NCBI RefSeq assembly: GCF_016595675.1 | Contig: NZ_JAENJH010000002.1 | Span: 1,267,184 to 1,331,183 of the forward strand | Source of the DNA: Prauserella cavernicola | GTDB taxonomy: Bacteria; Actinomycetota; Actinomycetes; Mycobacteriales; Pseudonocardiaceae | Length of the DNA stretch: 64,000 bases | Direction: 5' to 3' | Shown here: positions 1 to 8,847 of the stretch, piece after piece | How the letters are laid out: the number at the start of each line of letters is the position of its first letter | How positions within the stretch are numbered: the first letter of the stretch is position 1 | Made by a program: the position numbers and the translations under genes | Notes under the pieces: model-generated | Seen by the model: the letters and a program-made list of their open reading frames with translations, nothing else | Database searches by the model: none | What the model was told of the DNA's origin: nothing

Positions 1-111
1 ACCCCGCTTCGCCGAGGCAGGCATGTCGAGAGGAAGCCGACCCGCACAGCCCGCGCAGTCGCGGTCACCGGGAGCCAGCCGAGCGAAACGCTTGCAGGTG
101 GCGCAACGCAT
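1..111 (-). CDS. Small zinc-finger protein, partial (runs off the window)
   Basis: A minus-strand reading frame opens with ATG at 111 and is still open at base 1, giving 37 residues. It begins MRCATCKRF and contains two CxxC knuckles (CATC and CAGC) separated by about 13 residues, a typical small treble-clef or zinc-ribbon pattern. A GGGGGT stretch lies just upstream of the ATG. It is followed upstream by element genes in the same direction, so it probably belongs to the integrative element. The function is unknown; DNA binding is only an inference from the cysteine pairs. Its C-terminus lies outside the window. Confidence 0.5.
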   Translation of the reverse strand, partial: MRCATCKRFARLAPGDRDCAGCAGRLPLDMPASAKRG

Positions 112-186
112 CCGGGTGACCCCCGTTGACTCGCGCCCCTGCTCGTTGTCTATCGTTGCCAATGTCTACTCCGTCTGGTGTGGACA

Positions 187-229
187 GCGCAGAAGCGGCA
201 AGGTTGGTAGCCACGCACCGCTTCTGCGC
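187..229. other. Strong stem-loop, 12-bp perfect arms
   Basis: GCGCAGAAGCGG at 187-198 is exactly complementary to CCGCTTCTGCGC at 218-229, with a 19-base loop. It lies in the 200-base gap between two minus-strand element genes. No T-run follows on either strand, so it does not look like a classical intrinsic terminator. It could be an mRNA processing hairpin or a replication or regulatory site of the element; nothing in the sequence decides. Confidence 0.5.
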
Positions 230-314
230 CTTACGTTCCAACAAGTCCGAACGAGGGCGCGCGTCATCGCCGCACGACCCACAGGCCGCACGTTCACCCT
301 CTACAGTGGACTAA

Positions 315-548
315 CTACTGTGGTTGCTTGATCTCCTCAGCCTTACGCTTCTCGCGCCCGGACCAGTACAAAGCCTCGTGGTGATGCCCCCGGTCGATCT
401 CTGCGATCCGCGCGTACACGGCAGAGCTGCGCAGGTAGTAGTCACGCCACACGGCCAGCGGTTCGCCGTCGCCGGGGCGCAGACCGGACAGAACCTCGTG
501 TGCCTGCTTCAGCGTCTGCACCTCACGCGCCTTGTCCCACTCGCTCAC
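315..548 (-). CDS. Small integrative-element protein (AMED_5909-like)
   Basis: A 77-residue soluble protein starting at GTG 548, preceded by a good GGAGGTGA ribosome site; the longer ATG at 566 would overlap that site and the neighbouring gene. It is rich in charged residues, with the central segment VWRDYYLRSSAVYARIAEID and the tail REKRKAEEIKQPQ. It resembles the short AMED_5909-type proteins often found between the replication and transfer genes of pSAM2-like actinomycete elements; this is from memory of the family, not a search. It lies 4 bp after the stop of the gene upstream, in the same transcription unit as Pra. Biochemical role unknown. Confidence 0.55.
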   Translation of the reverse strand: MSEWDKAREVQTLKQAHEVLSGLRPGDGEPLAVWRDYYLRSSAVYARIAEIDRGHHHEALYWSGREKRKAEEIKQPQ

Positions 549-552
549 GTCG

Positions 553-924
553 TCACCTCCCCCCACGGTGCAGGGAACGGGAGGTGCGAGGGTGAACAGG
601 ACGAGTGCCGCCGGTGCTCACCCCCGCGCCGAACCGTCGAGCTTGCTCCGCCCAGTAGTCGGCCTGTTCATCGAAGGACTCAGCCGCCGAGACCATCGCC
701 GCCACGATCCACCAGGACAAAGCGCCCTGCGTCGCGATCGCCCGCCACGCCACAGCGACAGCCTTAGATGCCTCGGCCATGCTCGACGCGGTGTCGATTC
801 CGCGGCTGCGGTCGAGGGCTTCACACGCCGTTCCGTACCGGCGATACGCCTCTTCCCATCCCTTCACGAGCGGTCGGGGAACGACGGCAAGCCCCTTCAC
901 GTTGGCCTCGCCCATGGAGATCAC
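553..924 (-). CDS. Hypothetical protein of the integrative element
   Basis: A 123-residue protein starting at GTG 924, overlapping the Pra stop by four bases (GTGA), so it is translationally coupled to Pra. It is predicted helical, with a central hydrophobic stretch (GALSWWIVAAMVSAAESF) that might be a single membrane segment or a buried helix, and a basic C-terminus. I recognise no domain. The position between Pra and the small 77-residue protein suggests an accessory role in element maintenance or transfer, which is inference. Confidence 0.6.
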   Translation of the reverse strand: MISMGEANVKGLAVVPRPLVKGWEEAYRRYGTACEALDRSRGIDTASSMAEASKAVAVAWRAIATQGALSWWIVAAMVSAAESFDEQADYWAEQARRFGAGVSTGGTRPVHPRTSRSLHRGGR

Positions 925-1397
925 GCGGCCTTGGCCGGAGTCTCAGCCCCGCCACCGTTGCCAGCCGACTTGCCCGCTGACCTGCCAGCGCCACCACTGG
1001 CCATAGCGGCCTTGAAGGCAGTCGCACGGAAGACGTACGACTGGTACTTGAACTCACCATTGCCCGCGACCTTGGGCTCAGCCGTCAGGCCGTCGAGCTC
1101 GATCGGGCGCATACCCGGCAGAGCCTCGTCGGTCGTGGGCACGGGCTGCACGTCGGCCAGGAACGTGAGGACGAACGAGGCACGCTTGGCGTTGGTCTCG
1201 CTCGGGTCGGTGACCGTGGCCTTCCACTGCCGCTTGCCCGTGGTCTCGTCCAACTTCTGCTTGGGCTGCTTGCCACGCGCCCGCTCGTCGTTCGACAGGT
1301 ACTCGTTGTCCGGCGCGACCTCGCCGACCATCACCAACCCCTGCGGGAAGGCGTCATCAAAGTTGATCGGGAACCGGTGACCCCTGTTGATCGCCAT
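921..1397 (-). CDS. pra: Pra-like replication/integration/excision activator
   Basis: A 158-residue protein. The N-terminus (MAINRGHRFPINFDDAFPQG followed by LVMVGEV) and the later block KQKLDETTGKRQWKATVTDP, then QPVPTTDEALPG, follow the pattern of proteins annotated as plasmid replication, integration and excision activators (Pra) in actinomycete integrative elements. The C-terminus is a low-complexity Gly/Ala/Ser tail. In pSAM2, Pra switches on the rep-xis-int genes and its promoter is repressed by KorSA. Here a GntR regulator is encoded divergently and a perfect palindrome sits 70-130 bp upstream of this start, which fits that circuit. The match is from family memory; the gene is otherwise uncharacterised. 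Confidence 0.65.
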   Translation of the reverse strand: MAINRGHRFPINFDDAFPQGLVMVGEVAPDNEYLSNDERARGKQPKQKLDETTGKRQWKATVTDPSETNAKRASFVLTFLADVQPVPTTDEALPGMRPIELDGLTAEPKVAGNGEFKYQSYVFRATAFKAAMASGGAGRSAGKSAGNGGGAETPAKAA

Positions 1398-1468
1398 CTG
1401 TGTTCTGTCTCCTCATTGATCGCCTGTAGGGAGCCCTTCAGCGGGCTTCACGGCCACCCCATCGGAGC

Positions 1469-1521
1469 AACCTCGTATACGAGGTTAAGCCTCGTATGTG
1501 AGGATGTCAACATACGAGGTT
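1469..1521. promoter_or_regulatory. Probable GntR (KorSA-like) operator cluster
   Basis: Bases 1469-1486 form a perfect 18-bp palindrome, AACCTCGTATACGAGGTT. Immediately beside it, CCTCGTATG at 1490-1498 and CATACGAGG at 1511-1519 form a second inverted pair with the same half-site. Three to four copies of the CCTCGTAT half-site lie between the divergent Pra and GntR genes. This is the expected arrangement for an autoregulating GntR repressor that also shuts off Pra. The assignment to this regulator is inference from position and symmetry. Confidence 0.75.
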
Positions 1522-1561
1522 CTGTGAGACGATCAGCCCGAACCTGAGGAGGGCGAAAAAC

Positions 1562-2371
1562 ATGTCTGAGCTGCTGTTTGGCGAGCACGCGGACTTCCCG
1601 AGCGATGACGAACCGCGCTACAAGCAGATCGCCAAGGAGTACCGCCGCCGGATCATCGACGGCGATCTACAGGACGGTGAGAAGCTTCCGAGCGAAGCCC
1701 AGCTCTGCGACATCCACAACGTCTCCGCGATCACCGCCCGCGCGGCCATGAAGCTCCTGCGCGAGTGGGGCTTCGCCAACGGCATTCGAGGTAAGGGCGT
1801 CTTCGTCCGCCGCCTGGACAAGCTCACTCGCATCGCCCCTCAGCGGTATTTCCGGGGCCAAGAAGTCCGCACCTACGTGCGAGAGGCCGAGGCGTCGGGC
1901 GCGAAGCTCGACGTGCAGCACGAGACCATCCGAACCACGGCGCCGGCCGATATCGCCAAGCGACTCGGCATCGCCGAAGGCGATCCCGTGACCTGCACCC
2001 GCTACTTCATCCGCATGGGCAACCCAGCCCAACCGGTCACCAGCAGCCAGGCATGGGAGCCCCTCGCCATCACTGGCGGCACCGACATTGAGCTACCCCA
2101 CGAGGGCGAGCACGCGAACAAGGGCATCGTTGACCGCTTCGGAGCCATCGGCCTGCACGTCAACCAGGTGGAGGAGGTGCTGGATATCCGCACCCCGACG
2201 CCCGAGGAAGCCCGCGCCCTCGAAATGCCGCCCACGCGCCCCCTGGTCGAGATCCACCAGACATTCCGCGTCGCCGACCGCCACGGAGCCGAAGACCTCG
2301 CAGTCGAAACCGCCGACATCCTATTCCCCGCCGACCGCTACGAACTTCGATACGTTATGGAGATCCACTAA
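1562..2371 (+). CDS. GntR/HutC-family repressor, KorSA-like
   Basis: A 269-residue regulator starting at ATG 1562 behind a strong GAGGAGGG site. The N-terminal winged helix-turn-helix spans about residues 18-85 (YKQIAKEYRRRIIDGDLQDG ... LPSEAQLCDIHNVSAITARAA), followed by a UTRA-type effector domain from about residue 105 to the end. This layout defines the HutC subfamily of GntR, to which KorSA of pSAM2 belongs. It is encoded divergently from Pra with palindromic operators between them, so it probably represses Pra and itself and keeps the element in its integrated state. The ligand, if any, is not visible. Confidence 0.8.
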   Translation: MSELLFGEHADFPSDDEPRYKQIAKEYRRRIIDGDLQDGEKLPSEAQLCDIHNVSAITARAAMKLLREWGFANGIRGKGVFVRRLDKLTRIAPQRYFRGQEVRTYVREAEASGAKLDVQHETIRTTAPADIAKRLGIAEGDPVTCTRYFIRMGNPAQPVTSSQAWEPLAITGGTDIELPHEGEHANKGIVDRFGAIGLHVNQVEEVLDIRTPTPEEARALEMPPTRPLVEIHQTFRVADRHGAEDLAVETADILFPADRYELRYVMEIH

Positions 2372-2378
2372 GTCTGCA

Positions 2379-3104
2379 TCAGTACGAACATGCGCGAAGA
2401 AGTCGCCGCCAAAGCTTCGGCGAGGCTACACGCAAAGCAACCATTTCGGGTTCCTGGCTACCCTCCCAGTAGCCATACCAGCGTGAAACCGCAACATCGT
2501 CTTCACGTACTAGTGTCAAAAGGTCTTCGCGTGCTTGATTTGAACTTGGCGCTGTGGCTGCGCTCCCGATTGCCTTCTTCAGACTTCGACAAACTCTCGC
2601 TCTACCCTCTGCTACGCCCTCATGATTTATCGTTGGTAGCACTGAGAGAGTGAACTCTCCGACCGGATCGAATGTGCTCTCCAAATATCGTGGAGATATA
2701 AATCCCGTTGCCGTATCCAAAGTAAGATGCGCCCAAGGATCTGTCCGCGACGGGTCGACCAGTAGTGGCTCTCCCGTATCAGCGACCGGGAAATTCGCCC
2801 CTTTTTGTCGATTGCACTTTGTGCAAACCCACAAGAAGTTCTTCCAACTAAATACTCGACCGTGATCCCTTGCTATAGGAACGTAGTGGTCGATATCAGA
2901 AGCGTAGGAGTCGCTGCAATAGGCGCAACGTTGCCTAGTCCCAGCCATCGCTTCTAGTGCGGAGATTACCTCCTTTGCAGGCTTAGATCTCCTGTAGCGA
3001 TCCCAGTGCTCGCGGCCCGACTTCGCCGAAGTGACATTCTTTTGACGCGCGAAAAGGTCCTGTCTCGATTCAAATTTAAGCGCAGGGCGATGGAGTCTTC
3101 GCAT
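2379..3104 (-). CDS. ptuB: HNH endonuclease, PtuB-like (Septu/retron Ec78 effector type)
   Basis: A 241-residue nuclease starting at ATG 3104, only 5 bp after the ATPase stop. The HNH core is complete: C60-x2-C63, then DIDHY at 70-74 carrying the catalytic His, and NFLWVCTKCNRQKG at about 89-102 with the second CxxC and the Asn. The start MRRLHRP and the overall layout match the HNH proteins that pair with an AAA ATPase in Septu and in the retron Ec78 system. In those systems the HNH protein cleaves nucleic acid when the ATPase is triggered by phage. Base composition is clearly AT-richer than the rest of the window, as expected of cargo DNA. No reverse transcriptase or msr/msd is visible beside it, so plain Septu fits better than a retron. 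Confidence 0.75.
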   Translation of the reverse strand: MRRLHRPALKFESRQDLFARQKNVTSAKSGREHWDRYRRSKPAKEVISALEAMAGTRQRCAYCSDSYASDIDHYVPIARDHGRVFSWKNFLWVCTKCNRQKGANFPVADTGEPLLVDPSRTDPWAHLTLDTATGFISPRYLESTFDPVGEFTLSVLPTINHEGVAEGRARVCRSLKKAIGSAATAPSSNQAREDLLTLVREDDVAVSRWYGYWEGSQEPEMVALRVASPKLWRRLLRACSY

Positions 3105-3109
3105 TGGTA

Positions 3110-4393
3110 CTACTCGCCCAAGACCCCGGCAAAGAGATCGAGCTGCTCAAACTCTCGTTTTTCTTCGGGACTTAGGCCAACCTTGCGTTCTTTTGCGACA
3201 AGACGCGCGCGGCGTTCGCGGGCCCTTACAGTTCGAGGCGAACGTGTATGCGGCAGGTTAAACGCAGGAGTGAGTAGGATCTCGTCAGGCTTACCTGTAA
3301 TTATGCGTCGATATTCGTCGTGCGACACCTTGAAAGGTTCACCGCTTCCTGCTGTCGGCATGTGGTATATCCGACCAGCGTCTGCGGCCTGGCAAACCAG
3401 AGGGCTATGCGTGGTAACAATAAATTGTATTCGCGGCAAGTGATTCTTGAGCCAGAATCCTATTTCACGCTGCCAAGCTGGATGGAGATGCGCGTCAATT
3501 TCATCGATCATGACCACGCCGGGCCGGTCTATGAAAGTGCGCCCATCCTCGTCTCGACTAAGAAGATTCTCGGAACCAAAAACGCTCACCATGTGGCGAA
3601 ATATGTCGATAAGCATTGCGAGGGCAGATCTATATCCCTCGCTCATGTCGGACAGCGGCATCTTGCGCCCCGCAGAGTCGCGCATCCAGATACCGTCAGA
3701 ATTCACTGCGTCGATCGCCACACCCTGTCGAAGAAAATTGTCTCCGACTAAGTTTAATAAAGCGTCGAGAATAGTTGCGTCTTCTTTGTTCTGTTCCAGT
3801 CGACGATAGTTGAGTGTCTTGACCCATTCTTCACCCTCGGCGAGAGTTGCGTCTTCTTTGAAGAGGGTAGCGTAACGCGGAACTCTTCCCGGAAGCATCA
3901 TCAAACGTTGAGCATCCGGCGAACTTCCGTACAGCCTTCTAAAAGGGCCATATCCGACCGAAAACCAACCGGGTGTCAGAGACTGCCAGGGCCCGTTGAG
4001 GGCGCCTTTCTTTTTATTTCTGAAAATATCTGCCGACGACACATCGAACATCCGGTCACTTCGCCGAATCTCTATCTCAGCCCAGAAGGTGCCCGCGACC
4101 GGAAATCCGCCTTTGCGAGTTTTGTCGTGGTCGTGGTCGGGCAGAACTTCAACTGAAATCGTCCCGCTATCGAGCCCGTCCGTGATCCAGCCCGAAAAAT
4201 CGGGAACGAGGGACGCGGCTTGGTCTGGGCCGAGCAGGGCTAGTGCGATCGCCTTCAGGAAGGCTGTCTTTCCTGCACCGTTTTCACCTGTGATGACAGA
4301 CCAGCCATCGAATGAATCGTCATCGCCGACGAGGCTCAAATCAGCGTTATCAAAACCTTTGATTCCTGAAAGAACAACACGCCTGATGTACAT
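3110..4393 (-). CDS. ptuA: AAA/ABC-type ATPase, PtuA-like (Septu)
   Basis: A 427-residue ATPase. I place the start at ATG 4393 (MYIRRVVLSGIKGF), which begins the usual first strand of SMC/RecF-like ATPases and has GAAAGG upstream; a TTG at 4468 would add 25 unconvincing residues. Walker A is GENGAGKT at 36-43; a signature-like LSDMSEGYRS precedes Walker B (VVMIDEIDAHLHP) and the switch histidine in THSPLV. This AAA_21/OLD-type layout with short coiled insert matches PtuA, which forms a complex with PtuB. It is first in a two-gene operon with the HNH gene. Low GC relative to the chromosome supports recent transfer with the element. Confidence 0.78.
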   Translation of the reverse strand: MYIRRVVLSGIKGFDNADLSLVGDDDSFDGWSVITGENGAGKTAFLKAIALALLGPDQAASLVPDFSGWITDGLDSGTISVEVLPDHDHDKTRKGGFPVAGTFWAEIEIRRSDRMFDVSSADIFRNKKKGALNGPWQSLTPGWFSVGYGPFRRLYGSSPDAQRLMMLPGRVPRYATLFKEDATLAEGEEWVKTLNYRRLEQNKEDATILDALLNLVGDNFLRQGVAIDAVNSDGIWMRDSAGRKMPLSDMSEGYRSALAMLIDIFRHMVSVFGSENLLSRDEDGRTFIDRPGVVMIDEIDAHLHPAWQREIGFWLKNHLPRIQFIVTTHSPLVCQAADAGRIYHMPTAGSGEPFKVSHDEYRRIITGKPDEILLTPAFNLPHTRSPRTVRARERRARLVAKERKVGLSPEEKREFEQLDLFAGVLGE

Positions 4394-4944
4394 GCCGGAG
4401 TCATATACCTTTCGTGAGTTCTTCCCAGCGCTAGCCGCAACACGGACAGCATACAGCGCGACGTGCAACAGAGCGCCCGGCGAAACGACTGCCCACTGCC
4501 GAACTTGGCTCTATGGGATCAAGGCGCGCCGCCTGCGGCGGCGCGCTCCCTGCCCCTCACCTTGGCGGCGGGGCCGGATCCATCGCGGCACACGCCGGGC
4601 TCCCGCTCCGCTACGCCCGGCGGGCCGCGCGGCACGGCCGCGCCCAGGTGGGTGCCTGCGCGCCACCGCAGGCGACGAGACAGACCCCCAGCGACCCGAA
4701 CGCCGGATCGTCCAACGGCCGCCACACCGCGTCAAGGCGGGAGAGCGTGCCTTGACCCGGCGCAGCGGCCGCTGAGCAGGCTGCGTATCGGATCGATGGG
4801 GGAGGCGTGGCCGGAGAGCTGCCAGGCCGTCTACAGGCCGTCAGGTGGCGGGCAGGCGTGAGAACTCGCGAGAAAGATCAACAAGCAACGCGCAGGTCAG
4901 AAGGTATGCGAACGAGGCGACCCGAGGACCGGGCCACCTGAGCG
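4394..4944. other. Intergenic region without a convincing gene; hairpin at 4524-4546
   Basis: This 550-base stretch separates the defence operon from the chromosomal MBOAT gene. It returns to very high GC. At 4524-4546 GCGCGCCGCC and GGCGGCGCGC form a perfect 10-bp hairpin with a 3-base loop; CCGGGCTCC...CGCCCGG near 4590-4622 forms a weaker one. Reading frames through it are low-complexity Arg/Ala/Pro and not credible. It probably holds the junction of the integrative element, but I can see no complete tRNA or direct repeat to define an att site. Confidence 0.4.
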
Positions 4945-6381
4945 TCAGAACTGGTAGTAGAGGAACGGGCTGAACGTGCCCGTCGCCACCAGGATCGCCG
5001 CGTAGGCGAGGCCGACGGTCATGATGCCGATCCGCAGGGCGGTCGCCGGCTTGCCGCGCGCCGACTCCAGCATCGGCCCCGTCACGGGGCTGGCGGGGAG
5101 GAAGAAGATGGCCGCCGCGGCGAGCAGGAGCACGAGTCGCTGATTCGTCAGCGACGCCCCGACGAGGTCGGTGATGCCCTCGAAGTCCGGCACCAGCATG
5201 TGGCCCAGCATCGTCAGCGCGTGCGCCATGTCGGGCGAGCGGAACAGCACCCAGCCGAAGACCGCCAGCACGAGCGTCAGCGCCCGCCTCGCGATCCGCG
5301 CCCTCGAGTCCTTCGGTGCCTTGTCCCAGCCGAACGCGCGCTCGATGATCAGCAGCGCGCCGTGGTAGATGCCCCACACGACGTACGTCCACGCCGCGCC
5401 GTGCCAGAACCCCGTCAGCACGAACACGATGCTCAGGTTCCGGTACGTCTTGCGTTTGCCGCCGCGGTTGCCGCCGAGCGGGATGTAGACGTAGTCGCGG
5501 AACCAGCGCGACAGCGACATGTGCCAGCGCCGCCAGAACTCCGTGATCGTCACCGACGAGTAGGGCCTGGCGAAGTTCTCCGGGAGCCGGAAGCCCAGCA
5601 TCCGGCCAAGGCCGATCGCCATGTCGGAGTAGCCGGAGAAGTCGAAGTACAGCTGCAGCGTGTACCCGATCGCCCCGAGCCACGCGATCGCGAAGGTCAT
5701 CTCGTCGGCGGGGGTCGCGAAGCACGCGTCGACCATCGGGGCCAGCGAGTCGGCGATCACGGCTTTCTTGACCAGACCGAGCGCGAACCGCGGGAACCCG
5801 GCCGCGATGTCGTCGAAGCGGTGCGAACGGTGCTGCGGCAGCTGGTCGGCGATCTCCCGGTACCGCACGATCGGGCCAGCTGCGAGCTGCGGGAACATCG
5901 AGATGTACGTCGCGAACGCCACCGGGTTGCGCAGCGCGTGCCGCTCGCCCCGGTAGATGTCGACGACGTAGGAGATGTGGTGGAACGTGAAGAACGAGAT
6001 CCCGATCGGCAGTGCCAGCGAGACGATGGGGAAATCACCGCCGAAGAGCTCGGCGAACCAGGCGATCTGTTCGGTGGCGAAGCCGGCGTACTTCCACACG
6101 AGCAGGATCGACAGGTCGAACGCGACGACGCCGATCAGCAGCCACCGGCGCCTGTTGTTGGAGCGCAGGCCCCATTCGTCGGGCTCGAGCGCGGGCCCCG
6201 CCGCGAAATTGACGGCCATGCAGGCGAGCAGCAGGAGCGTGAACGCCCCCGCACCCGTCGCGTAGAACAACAGGCTCGCGACCGCGACGATGCCGTTGCG
6301 CCAGCTCCTGGGGCACGCCAGCAGTGCGATGAGCACCGCGGGCATGAAGTACCACAGGAAGAGTGGCGAGACGAACGACAT
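4945..6381 (-). CDS. MBOAT-family membrane O-acyltransferase (AlgI/DltB-like)
   Basis: A 478-residue polytopic membrane protein with about 10-12 hydrophobic segments. I start it at ATG 6381 (MSFVSPLFLWYFMP), which has a G-rich ribosome site; an upstream start would add ten polar residues. It carries the hallmark MBOAT features: FDFSGYSDMAIGLGRMLGF, EFWRRWHMSLSRWFRDYVYIPLGGNR and the catalytic His in LTGFWHGAAWTYVVWG. Members transfer acyl groups from the cytoplasm to extracellular polysaccharide or wall polymers. No AlgJ/AlgX-type partner is adjacent, so the acceptor cannot be named. Confidence 0.88.
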   Translation of the reverse strand: MSFVSPLFLWYFMPAVLIALLACPRSWRNGIVAVASLLFYATGAGAFTLLLLACMAVNFAAGPALEPDEWGLRSNNRRRWLLIGVVAFDLSILLVWKYAGFATEQIAWFAELFGGDFPIVSLALPIGISFFTFHHISYVVDIYRGERHALRNPVAFATYISMFPQLAAGPIVRYREIADQLPQHRSHRFDDIAAGFPRFALGLVKKAVIADSLAPMVDACFATPADEMTFAIAWLGAIGYTLQLYFDFSGYSDMAIGLGRMLGFRLPENFARPYSSVTITEFWRRWHMSLSRWFRDYVYIPLGGNRGGKRKTYRNLSIVFVLTGFWHGAAWTYVVWGIYHGALLIIERAFGWDKAPKDSRARIARRALTLVLAVFGWVLFRSPDMAHALTMLGHMLVPDFEGITDLVGASLTNQRLVLLLAAAAIFFLPASPVTGPMLESARGKPATALRIGIMTVGLAYAAILVATGTFSPFLYYQF

Positions 6382-6482
6382 CCGGTGGGCCCCCTGGTCA
6401 CGGTGCAGCAACGTGACCCTAACGGAGCAAGGGCCCCCGGGTTGGCAAGACCGGCGTCAAGTGGCGGGCGCCATGCGCCCGG

Positions 6483-7448
6483 CTACACCCGGCCGGTGAT
6501 CCTCCGCCGCCTCGCTACCTCCGCGAGCAGCACACTCGCGGCCACGGACGCGTTCAGCGACTCGACGCCGGGAGCCATCGGGATCGACACCGTGTAGTCG
6601 CAGTTCTCGCGCACCAGGCGGGAGAGGCCCTTGCCCTCGGAGCCCAGCACGATCACCAGCGGGTCGGTGGCCAGATCGAGGTTGTCGATTTCGAGCGACG
6701 CGTCGGCGTCCAGTCCGGCGATCATCAGCCCCGCGGAGGCCCACGACTGCAGCTGGCGGGTGAGGTTGGTGGCCATCGCGACGGGCAGCCTGGCGGCCGT
6801 GCCCGCGCTGGTGCGCCACGCGACGGCCGTCATGCCGGCGCTGCGCCGCGCGGGCAGCAGGACGCCGTGCGCGCCGAACGCGGCGGCCGAGCGGATCACC
6901 GCTCCGAGGTTGCGCGGGTCGGTGACACCGTCGAGCGCGACGATCAGCGGAGCCTCGCCGGAGTCGCGGGCCATCGCCAGCAGGTCGTCAGGGTGGGTGT
7001 ACTCGAACGGCGGCACCTGCAGGCCGAGACCCTGGTGCATGGCTCCGCCGGTCTTGCGGTCGAGCTCGTCGCGCGGTACCTCGAGGATCGAGATGCCCTT
7101 GTCGGCCGCCCGGTGGACGGCGTCCTTGACGCGGTCGTCGGCGTCGATGTTGAGCGCGACGTACAGCGCGGTGGCGGGCACGTTGGCCCGCAGCGCCTCC
7201 ACCACCGGGTTGCGGCCCGCGATGATCTCCGGGCCCTCGGACTTGTTCTTGGAGTTCGCGCGCTTCTTGTCCGTCCGCGCCGCCGCGGCGGCCTTGCGCT
7301 GAGCGGGGTGGCCGTAGCGGTCCTCCGCCCTCGGGGTCGGGCCCTTGCCCTCGAGCCCCTTACGGCGCTGGCCACCCGAGCCGACGACCTGGCCCTTCTT
7401 GGTGCCGTCCTTGCGAATCGCGCCACGGCGGTGGGAGTTGCCTGCCAT
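6483..7448 (-). CDS. rlmB: 23S rRNA (guanosine-2'-O-)-methyltransferase RlmB
   Basis: A 321-residue SPOUT methyltransferase of the TrmH/RlmB group. Residues 1-75 are a long Lys/Arg-rich extension typical of actinobacterial members. The L30e-like substrate-binding domain follows ([18 protein letters not shown]), then the knotted catalytic domain with the three SPOUT motifs: [29 protein letters not shown] and [20 protein letters not shown]. It methylates the 2'-O of a conserved 23S rRNA guanosine (G2251 in E. coli numbering). It starts 3 bp after the cysS stop, the usual actinobacterial order. Confidence 0.95.
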   Translation of the reverse strand: MAGNSHRRGAIRKDGTKKGQVVGSGGQRRKGLEGKGPTPRAEDRYGHPAQRKAAAAARTDKKRANSKNKSEGPEIIAGRNPVVEALRANVPATALYVALNIDADDRVKDAVHRAADKGISILEVPRDELDRKTGGAMHQGLGLQVPPFEYTHPDDLLAMARDSGEAPLIVALDGVTDPRNLGAVIRSAAAFGAHGVLLPARRSAGMTAVAWRTSAGTAARLPVAMATNLTRQLQSWASAGLMIAGLDADASLEIDNLDLATDPLVIVLGSEGKGLSRLVRENCDYTVSIPMAPGVESLNASVAASVLLAEVARRRRITGRV

Positions 7449-7451
7449 CTC

Positions 7452-8831
7452 TCAGTCTCTCACTGTCCACAAGGGACCATTGGGGGTGTCTTCCACCGCG
7501 ATGCCCGCAGCGGTCAGTTGGTCGCGGATGGCGTCGGCCCTCGCGAAGTCCTTGTCGGCGCGCGCCTGCTTGCGCTGGGCCAGCAGGTCGGCGACCAGTG
7601 CCGCAAGTGCCTCGTCCTCGGACCCGCCCGTCTCCGTCCACCGCTCCGAGAGCGGGTCGATGCCGAGCACGTCGGTCATCGCCCGCACCGTTTCGGCCAG
7701 CTCCAGAGCCTTGGCCGAGTCGGCGGCGTCCAGTGCCGCGTTGCCGTCGCGCACGGTGTTGTGCAGCACCGCGAATGCCTGGGGTGTACCGAGGTCGTCG
7801 TCGAGCGCCGCGGCGAACTCGCCGGGAACCCGTCCGATGTGGACCTCGCCCGCGCTGCCCGCGACGCGCCGCAGGAACTGCTCCACCCGGCGGTAGCCCT
7901 GCGCCGACTCCGACAGTGCGGCGTCGGAGTACTCGATGGTGGACCGGTAGTGCGGCTGGATCAGGTAGTAGCGGAGCTCGACTGCCCGGTAGCGGCGCAG
8001 CATCTCCGGAATGGCGACGACGTTGCCCAGCGACTTCGACATCTTCTCGCCCGAGAGCGTCACCCACGCGTTGTGCAGCCAGAACCGGGCGAACCCGTCG
8101 CCCGCCGCGTTGGACTGCGCCCGCTCGTTCTCGTGGTGCGGGAACACCAGGTCGACGCCGCCGCCGTGGATGTCGAACTCCGCGCCGAGGTAGGTCGTGG
8201 CCATCGCCGAGCACTCCAGGTGCCAGCCGGGCCTGCCCGGCCCCCACGGGGTCGGCCACGACGGCTCGCCCGGCTTGCTGCCCTTCCACAGGGTGAAGTC
8301 CCTGGGGTCGCGCTTGCCCTCGGCCAGGGTCTCGCCCTGCTGGACCTCGTCGACCCGCTGCCCCGACAGGGAGCCGTAGTCGGGGAAGGACGCGACGGAG
8401 AAGTACACGTCCCCGCCCTGCGCGTAAGCGTGCCCCTGGTCGATCAGCCGCTGCATCAGCTCGATCATCTGCGTGACGTGCCCGGTCGCGCGCGGCGCGA
8501 TCGACGGCGGCAGGCAGCCCAGCGCGGTGTAGGCGTCCTCGAACGCGCGCTCGTGGGTCGCCGCCCACTCCCACCACGGCCGGTCGGCGTCGGCGGCCTT
8601 GGTGAGGATCTTGTCGTCGATGTCGGTGACGTTGCGCACCATGAGCACGTCCAGTCCATTGTGGACCAGCCAGCGCCTGAGCACGTCGTAGTTCAGTGCG
8701 CCCCGGACGTGCCCGATGTGCGGAATGCCCTGGACGGTGGCCCCACAGACATACATGGACGCCGTTCCACTGCGCGCGGGATGGAACTCCCGTACGTCCC
8801 TGGTCGCGGTGTCGTATAGATGTAGGACCAC
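7452..8831 (-). CDS. cysS: Cysteinyl-tRNA synthetase
   Basis: A 459-residue class I aminoacyl-tRNA synthetase charging tRNA-Cys. The N-terminus has the zinc-ligand Cys and HIGH motif ([20 protein letters not shown]), with further zinc ligands in HLECSAM and [15 protein letters not shown]. The KMSKS loop is intact ([10 protein letters not shown], about residue 265). The C-terminal DALR and anticodon-binding domains end at [12 protein letters not shown], as in other bacterial enzymes. Length is normal. It sits between the HAD gene and rlmB in the carD-ispD-ispF-HAD-cysS-rlmB run. Confidence 0.97.
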   Translation of the reverse strand: MVLHLYDTATRDVREFHPARSGTASMYVCGATVQGIPHIGHVRGALNYDVLRRWLVHNGLDVLMVRNVTDIDDKILTKAADADRPWWEWAATHERAFEDAYTALGCLPPSIAPRATGHVTQMIELMQRLIDQGHAYAQGGDVYFSVASFPDYGSLSGQRVDEVQQGETLAEGKRDPRDFTLWKGSKPGEPSWPTPWGPGRPGWHLECSAMATTYLGAEFDIHGGGVDLVFPHHENERAQSNAAGDGFARFWLHNAWVTLSGEKMSKSLGNVVAIPEMLRRYRAVELRYYLIQPHYRSTIEYSDAALSESAQGYRRVEQFLRRVAGSAGEVHIGRVPGEFAAALDDDLGTPQAFAVLHNTVRDGNAALDAADSAKALELAETVRAMTDVLGIDPLSERWTETGGSEDEALAALVADLLAQRKQARADKDFARADAIRDQLTAAGIAVEDTPNGPLWTVRD

Positions 8832-8847
8832 GGAGAAATGGTACGTG

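Noticed and set aside
2390..4156. Plus-strand frames across the defence operon
   Set aside because: They are short, lack ribosome sites and family features, and lie opposite intact ATPase and HNH genes.
2379..4393. Retron Ec78-type system rather than Septu
   Set aside because: No reverse transcriptase gene and no space for msr/msd RNA is seen in the flanking sequence within the window.
4799..4880. GGAGGCGTGGCCGGAGAGCT resembles the start of a tRNA-Ser and could have marked an attachment site
   Set aside because: No anticodon stem, T-arm (GGTTCGAATC-like) or matching 3' acceptor follows, so it is not a tRNA, and no repeat of it is seen to support an att site.
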